Source: Galbitalea sp036499165 (GTDB lineage Bacteria > Actinomycetota > Actinomycetes > Actinomycetales > Microbacteriaceae). From it: DNA of 36,374 nt. Below the pieces are notes generated by a model. It was not told where the DNA came from. It searched no databases and saw only the letters and a list, made by a program, of their open reading frames with translations. The position numbers and the translations under genes are program-made. Location of the stretch: contig DASYEE010000090.1 of the NCBI GenBank assembly GCA_036499165.1, forward strand, positions 1 through 36,374, in the 5' to 3' direction. Each line of letters opens with the position of its first letter. Position 1 is the first letter of the stretch. Of the stretch, positions 1-7,088 are shown piece after piece.

Positions 1-712
1 CTACCTCAAGCAGGTCGATCGCTGCGGGAATCGCACGGCCGAGCACCGCGAGTTCCTGGTTCACTTCGATCCGCAGCGCCTGGAACACCCGCTTAGCCGG
101 GTGACCGGCGCGTTTGGCTGCGGCGGGCGTGGCTGCGACGATTACGTCGACGAGTTGGCCAGACCGCGAGATGGGGGATTTCTCGCGAGCCTGGACGATC
201 TTGCTCGCATAGCGAGGAGCCAGCTTCTCTTCTCCGAATTCGTAGAAGATTCGGCGGAGGTCGAATTCGCTGTATTCGGCGATGATGTGCTCGGCCGTCA
301 GCGGGGAAGTCGCGTCCATGCGCATATCCAGCGGTGCATCCTGCGAGTACGAGAACCCGCGATCGACCCGATCGAGCTGCAGCGACGAGACCCCGAGGTC
401 GAACAGGATTGCCGAGACAGCAGAAATTCCGAGCGCCGCCAGCGCGGTCGGCATCTCGTCGTACACGGCGTGCACGAGCTTCACTCGCTCGCCGAATGGA
501 GCGAGCCGCTCCCCCGCAAGCCGCAGGGCCTCCGTGTCACGGTCCACGCCGACCACGGTCAGCGCCGGAAACCGAGAGAGAAACGCGTCGGAGTGACCAC
601 CGAGGCCGAGGGTCGCATCGACGAGGATCGCGCCGGGCTTGACCAGCGCAGGTGCGAGCAGCTCGACGGTGCGCTCGAGCATGACGGGGGTGTGGAGGGT
701 GTTGTCTGCCAT
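1..712 (-). CDS. rsmH: 16S rRNA (cytosine-1402-N4)-methyltransferase RsmH, C-terminus cut by the window edge
   Basis: RsmH (MraW) uses S-adenosylmethionine to methylate N4 of C1402 in 16S rRNA. The visible 237 residues start MADNTLHTPVML and contain the SAM-binding stretch DATLGLGGHSDAF followed by GVDRD, both typical of the family. The rest of the protein (about 80-100 residues) lies beyond base 1. It follows mraZ on the same strand after a 110-base gap, the usual order at the head of the division/cell-wall (dcw) cluster, so ftsL, a penicillin-binding protein and mur genes are expected further left. The ATG at 712 has no clear Shine-Dalgarno sequence. An in-frame ATG at 757 would add 15 residues, and the family's usual N-terminus (a short lead before H-x-PV) favours 712. 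Confidence 0.95.
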   Translation of the reverse strand, partial: MADNTLHTPVMLERTVELLAPALVKPGAILVDATLGLGGHSDAFLSRFPALTVVGVDRDTEALRLAGERLAPFGERVKLVHAVYDEMPTALAALGISAVSAILFDLGVSSLQLDRVDRGFSYSQDAPLDMRMDATSPLTAEHIIAEYSEFDLRRIFYEFGEEKLAPRYASKIVQAREKSPISRSGQLVDVIVAATPAAAKRAGHPAKRVFQALRIEVNQELAVLGRAIPAAIDLLEV

Positions 713-822
713 GGGATTGTGGAGGCGATATGCCCCCAATCGCAGATCCCCATCCATTCCTTGACCTGGCACCGGGGAAGTGATGCCAGGGCGCTGAACG
801 GCTGGGAGTCAGCGACTGGGCG

Positions 823-1254
823 CTAAAAGAGCCCTGGGATCACCTCCTCGGCGGTGTTGGCGTAGTCGGATTCGGTTTCGTCGTAATAGGTGTTCCAGGC
901 ATCGGTTGCCCAGATCTCTGCGTGGCTGCCCGCCCCAATGACGGTGAGATCACGGTCAAGCCCCGCGTATTCGCGAAGCCCGACCGGAATGGTGACCCTG
1001 CGCTGCTTATCGGGGAGCTCCTGGCTTGCTCCGGAGAGAAACATGCGGGTGTAGTCGCGGGCCTGCTTGCTGGAGACGGGTGCCTGGCGGATCTTCTCGT
1101 GCACCGTCTCGAACTCGCGCTGGCTGTACACGTACAGGCAGTGCTCCTGGCCACGGGTGATCACGACACCGGACGCCAACTCGTCCCAGAACTTCGCGGG
1201 AAGGATCAGGCGCCCCTTGTCGTCGAGCTTGGGCGCGTATGTGCCTAGGAACAT
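823..1254 (-). CDS. mraZ: Transcriptional regulator MraZ
   Basis: MraZ is a small AbrB-fold DNA-binding protein that controls the dcw cluster and its own promoter. The 143-residue protein has the expected length and two SpoVT/AbrB-like repeats: the first begins MFLGTYAPKLDDKGR, the second contains DKQRRVTIPVGLREYAGL. I chose the ATG at 1254 because GAGGGGG lies 5 bases upstream. A GTG at 1260 would sit directly against that ribosome binding site. The gene is immediately upstream of rsmH, and three 10-base-phased GTGGAGT repeats, the expected MraZ operator, lie 36 bases before the start. Confidence 0.96.
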   Translation of the reverse strand: MFLGTYAPKLDDKGRLILPAKFWDELASGVVITRGQEHCLYVYSQREFETVHEKIRQAPVSSKQARDYTRMFLSGASQELPDKQRRVTIPVGLREYAGLDRDLTVIGAGSHAEIWATDAWNTYYDETESDYANTAEEVIPGLF

Positions 1255-1290
1255 GCCCACCCCCTCAACGATCCGGCCTTCAATTGCAGG

Positions 1291-1320
1291 TTTACTCCAC
1301 TTTACTCCACATCACTCCAC
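1291..1320 (-). promoter_or_regulatory. MraZ operator: three GTGGAGT repeats
   Basis: On the minus strand GTGGAG occurs three times with an exact 10-base period (CTCCAC on the plus strand at 1295, 1305 and 1315). MraZ is known to bind short TGG-containing direct repeats spaced one helical turn apart upstream of its own gene. Position, orientation and phasing fit that role. The site is 36 bases before the mraZ start, where bound MraZ would interfere with transcription. Confidence 0.8.
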
Positions 1321-1390
1321 GAATCCTGGGAATTCACCCGAAATGGGGGCACGCGTGTCGAGACACCCCCTAGAACACCCCGTTTTTCTT

Positions 1391-1410
1391 GGTGGAGGGC
1401 GGTGGAGGAA
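1391..1410 (+). promoter_or_regulatory. Second, opposite-facing GTGGAG pair
   Basis: GTGGAG occurs at 1392 and 1402 on the plus strand, again 10 bases apart, 70 bases upstream of the main MraZ boxes and pointing the other way. It may be an auxiliary MraZ site. No binding evidence is available and the pair could be chance. Confidence 0.35.
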
Positions 1411-1489
1411 ACTCTGCCAATTTTGGACCGGTTTCAGCGCTTTGGGGAGGCGAGGGCCAGGTCCGTGCCGAATCAATGCCTTTAACAGC

Positions 1490-1521
1490 AAAACGAGACC
1501 GGCCCTTTCGGGTCGATCTCG
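1490..1521 (-). terminator. Rho-independent terminator after the DUF3040 gene
   Basis: Bases 1494-1521 form an 11-12 base-pair stem (CGAGACCGGCCC against GGGTCGATCTCG, with one mismatch and one G-U pair) around a TTTC loop. On the minus strand the stem is followed by TTTTGCTGTT. It lies 40 bases past the stop codon of the DUF3040 gene and would separate it from mraZ. Confidence 0.75.
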
Positions 1522-1561
1522 CAGCTGGTGGAGCCTCTGGAAGCGTGGCCTCCGGCGGGGA

Positions 1562-1981
1562 CTACTCCTCGCGGTCGTCCTGGCGGTTGTCCCAGCGATC
1601 GCTGAGGTTCTGCATGAAGGTGCCGCGGTGCGTCTCTTTCGCTCCGGGAGCCTTGCCGCTCGAGTCGTGTGCGCCGGTCCCGCCGGTCTGCGCATCCGGA
1701 GCGTTGGCCGAAACACGACCACCCCGTGGCGGCGTCACGGCGATCAGGACGCCAGCGAACATGATCACGAATCCCAGGACGCCGATGATGGGAAGGCGGA
1801 TGGCGACGCCGGTGACGAGGACAGCGAGTCCAACGACCCCGACGAGGATGCCGGCGACGACCACCGAGTACGTCGGCTTGCCGTGGCGTGCCGAAACTGC
1901 CGCAACGAAATCGGCGTCGTTGTGATAGAGACTGCGCTCCATCTCCTCCAGGAGACGTTGCTCCTGCTCGGATAGTGGCAT
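1562..1981 (-). CDS. DUF3040 membrane protein
   Basis: The protein has 139 residues. It begins MPLSEQEQRLLEEMERSLY, the hallmark N-terminus of DUF3040, followed by two closely spaced hydrophobic segments at about residues 38-60 and 63-84 and a hydrophilic, likely cytoplasmic tail. The family is common in actinobacteria next to mraZ and has no established function. The ATG is preceded by GAAGGG at suitable spacing. The gene has its own terminator and is divergent from the prenyl synthase gene, so it is probably a single-gene transcript. Confidence 0.9.
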   Translation of the reverse strand: MPLSEQEQRLLEEMERSLYHNDADFVAAVSARHGKPTYSVVVAGILVGVVGLAVLVTGVAIRLPIIGVLGFVIMFAGVLIAVTPPRGGRVSANAPDAQTGGTGAHDSSGKAPGAKETHRGTFMQNLSDRWDNRQDDREE

Positions 1982-2004
1982 CCTTCATCCCTTCAGGCTC
2001 GGGA

Positions 2005-2033
2005 ATGACGCGTTAACTAATGATCAATAGTAT
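2005..2033 (+). promoter_or_regulatory. Candidate promoter of the prenyl diphosphate synthase gene
   Basis: ATGACG (2005-2010) and TAGTAT (2028-2033) are separated by 17 bases and sit about 33 bases before the GTG start, in the most AT-rich part of the intergenic gap. Each box matches its consensus at four of six positions. Confidence 0.4.
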
Positions 2034-2066
2034 CCCCGCCCGCCTAGCTAGGCTAGGAGTGTGCCT

Positions 2067-3182
2067 GTGAGTACCCGGTTAGTTGATTTGGTCCAGCTTC
2101 AGATCGACGATTTCCTGGCGAAGCGCGCACCCGGAATTCTCGGAATCGCGCCGGAACTGGATGTCTTCCTCGAGTACTCCAGCGATCTGCTGCGGGGAGG
2201 CAAAAGGTTCAGGTCGCTCTTTTGTTACTGGGGCTGGATCGCGGTCCAGCTGCATCACGACGACTTCGATCCCCTGCACGAGGCCGGCTCCGCGCCAGAT
2301 CTCGCGAGCATCGTGCCCGTGGCGACCGGACTTGAGTTCTTCCACGCGGCTGCGTTGGTTCACGACGACATCATGGACAACTCCGACACCCGGCGCGGCA
2401 TCGCCGCCGCCCACAAGCGATTCGAGAGCCTGCACACCGTCAACGGGTGGACTGGAGAAGCCGCTGGGTTTGGGCTCTCCGGCGGACTGCTTCTCGGCGA
2501 CCTGCTTCTCGGCTGGAGCGACGAGCTCGTCGACGACGGCCTCGGGCGCCTGGCCGACCATGCTGCTGCCCTTGCTGCGCGCGATGAATTCAACCAGATG
2601 CGAACAGAGGTGACGGTCGGGCAGTACCTCGACATCCTCGAGGAACGCTCGTGGCGCAGCAAGCCGGACAGCGAGCAACTGGCACGCGCGCATCGCGTGA
2701 TCGTGCACAAGGCGGCTCGCTACAGCGTCGAGGCGCCTCTGGCCATCGGTGCAGCAATGGGCGGAGCGACGCGAGAGCAGCTCGATTCGCTCAGGGCCTT
2801 CGGGCTCCCACTCGGCATCGCCTTCCAGTTGCGCGACGACCTGCTCGGCGTCTTCGGTGATCCGGAGGTCACCGGCAAGCCGGCCGGGGACGACCTGCGC
2901 GAGGGCAAACGCACTGTATTGATTGCGCTCGCCCGCGCATCCCTGCCCGGCAACGCAAGGAACACCCTCGACGAGCTGCTCGGCGACCCCGATCTCGATC
3001 GGGAGCAGATCCTGATGCTGCAGAACACTATCCGGGATTCTGGTGCGATCGAGAAGGTCGAGCGGATGATTGGCCATAACGTCGGCCTTGCACGCACCGC
3101 GCTCGAGACCGCACCGATCGCCCACGAGGCACGCGCACAACTCGGCACCCTGGTCGAGACGGTCACCAACCGCACTGCCTGA
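2067..3182 (+). CDS. Polyprenyl (geranylgeranyl-type) diphosphate synthase
   Basis: This trans-prenyltransferase adds isopentenyl diphosphate units to an allylic diphosphate. The 371-residue protein has the substrate-contacting GGKRFR, the first Asp-rich motif DDIMD (about residues 100-104), and the second Asp-rich region FQLRDDLLGVFGD (about 253-265), all intact. Small residues before the first motif (HAAALVHDD) are compatible with a C15-C20 or longer product, which cannot be fixed from sequence. GTG 2067 has AGGAG seven bases upstream, whereas GTG 2061 would be only one base away. Its position before the Rv2175c and pknL homologues matches idsA2 (Rv2173) of Mycobacterium tuberculosis. Convergent with the next gene, 42 bases away. 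Confidence 0.93.
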   Translation: MSTRLVDLVQLQIDDFLAKRAPGILGIAPELDVFLEYSSDLLRGGKRFRSLFCYWGWIAVQLHHDDFDPLHEAGSAPDLASIVPVATGLEFFHAAALVHDDIMDNSDTRRGIAAAHKRFESLHTVNGWTGEAAGFGLSGGLLLGDLLLGWSDELVDDGLGRLADHAAALAARDEFNQMRTEVTVGQYLDILEERSWRSKPDSEQLARAHRVIVHKAARYSVEAPLAIGAAMGGATREQLDSLRAFGLPLGIAFQLRDDLLGVFGDPEVTGKPAGDDLREGKRTVLIALARASLPGNARNTLDELLGDPDLDREQILMLQNTIRDSGAIEKVERMIGHNVGLARTALETAPIAHEARAQLGTLVETVTNRTA

Positions 3183-3224
3183 ACGCGGACCTCTTCTCTC
3201 GTCGATGCGCTGTCGGGCAAATGG

Positions 3225-3566
3225 CTAGAAGCCGAGGGCCTGGGCGACCCGGCGAACCTCGGCCTTGCGGCCGGCACGCAAAGCCGCGATGGGACTCACC
3301 CCGAGGCTGTCTTCCGGCGAGAGCAGCCAGGTCATCGCCTCGTCGTCGCTGAATCCGCTGTCGCCGAGCACAACAAGCGTTCCCTTGAGCTCGCTGAGGG
3401 GCTCTGTGCCGACAATGAAATCCGCTGGTACCCGCCAGACGCCGTCAATACGTTGTGCGAGCAGCGCACGATCTTCGATGAGACGGCGCACCTGGCTGAC
3501 CTTCAGGCCGAGAGTCTCGGTCAGGTCGGGGATCGTCAGCCACTTGATGTCAGGTAAATCGGGCAC
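3225..3566 (-). CDS. Rv2175c-family DNA-binding protein
   Basis: The 113-residue protein has an N-terminal winged-helix/HTH segment (WLTIPDLTETLGLKVSQVRR) and a C-terminal domain ending in RRVAQALGF, the layout of M. tuberculosis Rv2175c. That protein binds DNA and is a reported substrate of the PknL kinase, whose homologue lies 1.5 kb away here. I start at GTG 3566 because GGAAGGA lies seven bases upstream. A GTG at 3599 would add 11 residues with no ribosome binding site. Divergent from the LysM gene. The target of the regulator is unknown. Confidence 0.88.
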   Translation of the reverse strand: MPDLPDIKWLTIPDLTETLGLKVSQVRRLIEDRALLAQRIDGVWRVPADFIVGTEPLSELKGTLVVLGDSGFSDDEAMTWLLSPEDSLGVSPIAALRAGRKAEVRRVAQALGF

Positions 3567-3831
3567 GTAGCAATCCTTCCATGCCGGGCTTCGCGACACG
3601 CGGAGCGCACCGGTGAGGCGGATTCCCGCCCATTTTTCGTGAATTTACTCTAATCACACAAGTCACAATGATTGACAGGGGTACGGTTCTATGTCAGCTT
3701 TGTGGAAGGCAACCGTGGGGGTACTGCCACGCACATCTGCCGTGTTCGAGCACTTTTGGCGAGCACGGCAAGACGGGAATCACATGTCCAACGCACCAGA
3801 AGCTGATTTTCGAGGGAACTCGGAGGCCGCC

Positions 3832-5040
3832 GTGTCCCCGTTTGTCGGCCTGGTTCCGAGTCGACTTCGCGCGGCTGAGCATGGCGATGTCGATCCTGTG
3901 CTGAGAGCCCCGTCGCGTTCGACCCGGCACGTGCTGAACACCGTGCCCATCGTCCTCGTCGGATCCCTCGCCCTGGCAACCCTCAATCTGACGGGCGCCC
4001 TGGATGTCGGCGCCGCCCAGGCGCGCCGCACTCCGCGACCTGACTCCAACACGTCAGATCTCAGCAGATCGGTCGGTGCCGCACTAGCGGCGGCACGGTC
4101 AACGAGCGGGGCGACTGTGTCGACGGGGACGAGCGCGGTCGATTCGACAATCAGCACGGCCGCCGTCGCGGCGCCCGCGCACTACACGGTTCGACACGGT
4201 GACACCGTGAGCGAGATAGCCGGCCGCTACGGCCTCTCGACCGCGAGCGTTCTGGCCCTCAACGGCCTCAGCTGGAAGTCTGTCATCTTCCCTGGCCAGG
4301 TACTGAAGCTCACGAAGACCGGAGCGACCGCCCCCATCAAAGCTGCGACGCCGCCGGCCAAAAGCGCCCCTGTGACCTCGACGGGGTCAGCCTCGTACAC
4401 CATCAAATCCGGCGACACAGTGACGTCGATCGCAAAGCATTTCGGTGTGTCGGTGCAGGCGATCCTCACCGCGAACCACCTCACCGCGACCAGCATCATC
4501 TATGCGGGCCGCAAACTCGTCATCCCGGGCAAGCGCGCGGCGCTCCCTCCCGTGTCCTCGCCGGTCGTGACGACTCCCCCGGCAACTTCGGCGCCCGGGA
4601 CGGCGCCGGCGCAGGTCGGAGGCACGGTCACTCCCCTCAGCCCCGAGATGAAGGCGAATGCGACCGTGGTGATCCAGGTCGGTCGACGCCTCGGCGTGCC
4701 CGACTACGGGATCATCGTGGCGCTTGCGGCCGCTGCACAGGAATCCGGGCTTCGCAATCTCGCCTATGGCGACCTCGACTCAGTCGGCCTGTTCCAGCAG
4801 CGCCCCAGCACCGGCTGGGGCACGGTTGCCCAGCTGGAGAACACGACACATGCCTCAGAGCTCTTCTACGGAGGCCCGAGTAACCCGAACAAGGGCAAGA
4901 CGCGCGGGCTGCTCGACATCAAGGGCTGGCAGTCGATGACGCTCACGCAGGCCGCCCAAGCCGTCCAGGTATCTGCGCAGCCGAACGCGTACGCGAAGTG
5001 GGAAACCTCAGCGCGCGCGTGGTTCGCCCAACTCGGCTAA
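3832..5040 (+). CDS. Cell-wall protein with two LysM domains and a lysozyme-like C-terminal domain
   Basis: From the GTG at 3832 (GGAGG five bases upstream) the protein has 402 residues. A membrane segment or signal anchor lies at about 36-58, then a Ser/Thr/Ala-rich linker, LysM 1 (about 116-161, YTVRHGDTVSEIA), LysM 2 (about 188-232, YTIKSGDTVTSIA), a Pro/Thr linker, and a C-terminal domain (about 269-402) with AAAQESGLRNL and DSVGLFQQRPSTGWGT, as in lytic-transglycosylase/lysozyme-like proteins. Glu304 is the candidate catalytic acid. It probably binds and may cut peptidoglycan outside the cell. Alternative in-frame starts at ATG 3691 and ATG 3784 add 47 or 16 residues. A TTGACA lies at 3672-3677, with no good -10 partner. 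The gene sits between the Rv2175c and pknL homologues, where mycobacteria have no LysM gene that I know of. Confidence 0.85.
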   Translation: MSPFVGLVPSRLRAAEHGDVDPVLRAPSRSTRHVLNTVPIVLVGSLALATLNLTGALDVGAAQARRTPRPDSNTSDLSRSVGAALAAARSTSGATVSTGTSAVDSTISTAAVAAPAHYTVRHGDTVSEIAGRYGLSTASVLALNGLSWKSVIFPGQVLKLTKTGATAPIKAATPPAKSAPVTSTGSASYTIKSGDTVTSIAKHFGVSVQAILTANHLTATSIIYAGRKLVIPGKRAALPPVSSPVVTTPPATSAPGTAPAQVGGTVTPLSPEMKANATVVIQVGRRLGVPDYGIIVALAAAAQESGLRNLAYGDLDSVGLFQQRPSTGWGTVAQLENTTHASELFYGGPSNPNKGKTRGLLDIKGWQSMTLTQAAQAVQVSAQPNAYAKWETSARAWFAQLG

Positions 5041-5108
5041 GCGCACAACGAAGGCTGGCAATCCGGCTGGGAGCCGTGTCCGACGATGGTCGACGATGAC
5101 CCCGAACC

Positions 5109-5120
5109 TACAATCATCGG
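5109..5120 (+). promoter_or_regulatory. -10 box giving a likely leaderless pknL mRNA
   Basis: TACAAT at 5109-5114 is five-sixths identical to the -10 consensus and ends six bases before the GTG start. Transcription would begin at or next to the start codon. No Shine-Dalgarno sequence is present and the -35 region is not recognisable. Confidence 0.55.
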
Positions 5121-7088
5121 GTGACTGTCAACTCCACGGACCCCATGATCGGTCGTCTCATCGACGGCCGATACCAGGTTCGTTCCCGCATCGCGCGGGG
5201 CGGAATGGCAACCGTCTACCTTGCCACCGACCTTCGCCTCGAGCGGCGTGTCGCGATCAAGATCATGCACGGTCATCTCTCCGACGACAGCAAGTTCAAG
5301 GAACGTTTCATCCAGGAGGCGCGGAGCGCGGCACGTCTCGCGCACCCGAACGTCGTGAACGTCTTCGATCAGGGCCAGGACAGCGACATGGCCTACCTGG
5401 TGATGGAATACCTGCCCGGCATCACCCTGCGTGACCTGTTGCAGGAGCATGGCAGGCTCACAACCGACCAGACGCTCGATATCCTCGAGGCGGTGCTCTC
5501 GGGCCTGAGCGCCGCACACAAGGCCGGAATCGTGCATCGCGACCTGAAGCCGGAGAACGTGCTCCTGGCCGACGATGGGCGCATCAAGATCGGTGACTTC
5601 GGGCTCGCCCGTGCCGCGAGCGCGAATACCGCCACGGGGGCAGCGCTCCTCGGAACGATCGCCTATCTCTCGCCCGAGCTGGTCACGCGCGGTGTGGCAG
5701 ATACCCGCAGCGACATCTACGCAGTCGGGATCATGACGTACGAGATGCTCACCGGGGAGCAGCCATTCAAGGGCGAGCAACCGATGCAAATCGCCTACCA
5801 GCACGCCAACGACTCCGTGCCGACGCCGAGCGACAAGAATTCCCGCATTCCGGTCGAACTCGACGAGCTGGTGCTCTGGGCGACCGCACGGGAGCCCGAT
5901 GAGCGGCCAAGGGACGCGAGGGCCATGCTCGACGAGGTCATGGCGACCCAGTCCGTTCTGCAATCGGTTGAACCACCGACAGCCGCTCTCCCCACCCAGC
6001 GCACGAAGGTGCTCCAATCGCTCCAACAGACCCGCGTGATGCCCCGTGGCATCACCGGCGAGACGCAGGTGCTCACGCCCCAGGCCCGCAGGCAGGCTCC
6101 GCCGATGGCCGACAGCATCGAGCAGTTGTCGGCACGGGCCAAGCGCAGGCGTGGCAGGGGTTGGTGGCTATTTGCCGCGGTCCTTGTGGTCGCCGCGCTC
6201 GTTGGCGGGACCGCGTGGTATTACGGCACCGGCCCGGGGGCACGCGTGTCCATTCCCTCCGACATCCGCGGGCTGTCGCTCACGGCGGCGCGGAACGAGC
6301 TCCAGAGCCAGGGCTTCCGCGTAAACCCAACCATCGCACACACGACCGACCCGACCATCGCGAAGGGGGACGCGCTCGGCACGAAACCGGCGGCGGGTAC
6401 CGCCGTCGCAAAGGGCTCGACCGTGCAGCTTGTTCAGTCGGACGGCCCACGGCTGCTGCCGCTGCCATCGATCGTCGGGCTTCCGGAAGACCTGGCCAAA
6501 GCGAAGATCGTGGCGGCGGGATTCGTGGTCGCAGCGAACCCGATCAAGCAGTTCGACGCGAAGACCGATGCTGGCCTCGTTCTCGACGATCTCGACGCCA
6601 ACGGTACGAGCCTCGCTGCGCACACCCGGTACGCGGAAAAGCGCAGCATCAGACTGGTGCTGTCAGCCGGAGCCCTGCCGAACGTGACCGGGATGTCGCA
6701 GTCCGACGCGGAAAACGCGCTGCTGGACGCGGGTCTGAGAGCGACTCCGGGCAGCCACGTCTACAGCTCAACGGTGCAGCAAGACAGCGTCGTCGGGATC
6801 GACATGCAGAAGAATTCCGCGGGCAAATCCCGGATCTTCCGGGTTGGCGACAACGATGTGCAGCTCCTGATCTCGCGCGGACCCCAGCTGGTCGATGTCC
6901 CCAACGTCATCGGCGACACCTGGGATGTCGCGAAGCGGCTTCTCACAGATGCCGGCTTCAAGCTGAGCTACAACATTCTGGCCGACTTCGATGCGGGCCA
7001 GGTTGCGACGGTACGAAGCGTCACGCCCGGCTCGGACCAGTCCGTTCCCAAGGGGACAACGCTCAAAGTAAAGTTCAACGGTTTCTAA
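5121..7088 (+). CDS. pknL: PASTA-domain serine/threonine protein kinase, PknL type
   Basis: This membrane receptor kinase senses cell-wall fragments outside and phosphorylates proteins inside. The 655 residues comprise a kinase domain (about 17-275) with glycine-rich loop IARGGMATVY, Lys47, HRDLKPEN (catalytic Asp141), DFG (Asp159) and a Thr-rich activation loop; a juxtamembrane linker with many Thr; one membrane segment at about 347-368; and four PASTA repeats (about 376-440, 444-517, 518-588, 589-655). All catalytic residues are present. Gene order (prenyl synthase, Rv2175c, this kinase, aroG) identifies it as PknL rather than PknB. The GTG at 5121 fits a leaderless mRNA; ATG 5145 is the alternative. 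Its stop overlaps that of aroG on the opposite strand. Likely substrates nearby are the Rv2175c homologue and GarA (inference). Confidence 0.93.
   Translation: MTVNSTDPMIGRLIDGRYQVRSRIARGGMATVYLATDLRLERRVAIKIMHGHLSDDSKFKERFIQEARSAARLAHPNVVNVFDQGQDSDMAYLVMEYLPGITLRDLLQEHGRLTTDQTLDILEAVLSGLSAAHKAGIVHRDLKPENVLLADDGRIKIGDFGLARAASANTATGAALLGTIAYLSPELVTRGVADTRSDIYAVGIMTYEMLTGEQPFKGEQPMQIAYQHANDSVPTPSDKNSRIPVELDELVLWATAREPDERPRDARAMLDEVMATQSVLQSVEPPTAALPTQRTKVLQSLQQTRVMPRGITGETQVLTPQARRQAPPMADSIEQLSARAKRRRGRGWWLFAAVLVVAALVGGTAWYYGTGPGARVSIPSDIRGLSLTAARNELQSQGFRVNPTIAHTTDPTIAKGDALGTKPAAGTAVAKGSTVQLVQSDGPRLLPLPSIVGLPEDLAKAKIVAAGFVVAANPIKQFDAKTDAGLVLDDLDANGTSLAAHTRYAEKRSIRLVLSAGALPNVTGMSQSDAENALLDAGLRATPGSHVYSSTVQQDSVVGIDMQKNSAGKSRIFRVGDNDVQLLISRGPQLVDVPNVIGDTWDVAKRLLTDAGFKLSYNILADFDAGQVATVRSVTPGSDQSVPKGTTLKVKFNGF

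Larger units (their letters stand above)
1255..1561. other. Intergenic region between mraZ and the DUF3040 gene
   Basis: This 307-base stretch holds no convincing gene. From left to right it contains the mraZ ribosome binding site, three leftward GTGGAGT repeats (1291-1320), a weak G5/C5 hairpin around 1345-1373, two rightward GTGGAG repeats (1391-1410) and a strong hairpin that ends transcription of the DUF3040 gene (1490-1521). The dcw promoter must lie here, but I see no clear -10/-35 pair. Confidence 0.7.

Noticed and set aside
101..826. Plus-strand open frame at the left edge
   Set aside because: Antisense to rsmH, whose SAM-binding motifs are plain.
1345..1373. Possible terminator with G5/C5 arms
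   Set aside because: The stem is interrupted by a five-base bulge and is not followed by a T-tract on either strand; the hairpin at 1490-1521 is much stronger.
2079..3140. 353-codon open frame on the minus strand
   Set aside because: Antisense to the prenyl diphosphate synthase gene, which has intact catalytic motifs. Its product resembles nothing known.
3672..3697. TTGACA/TATGTC promoter for the LysM gene
   Set aside because: The -35 match is perfect, but the only -10-like hexamer is 12 bases away, too close for normal use.
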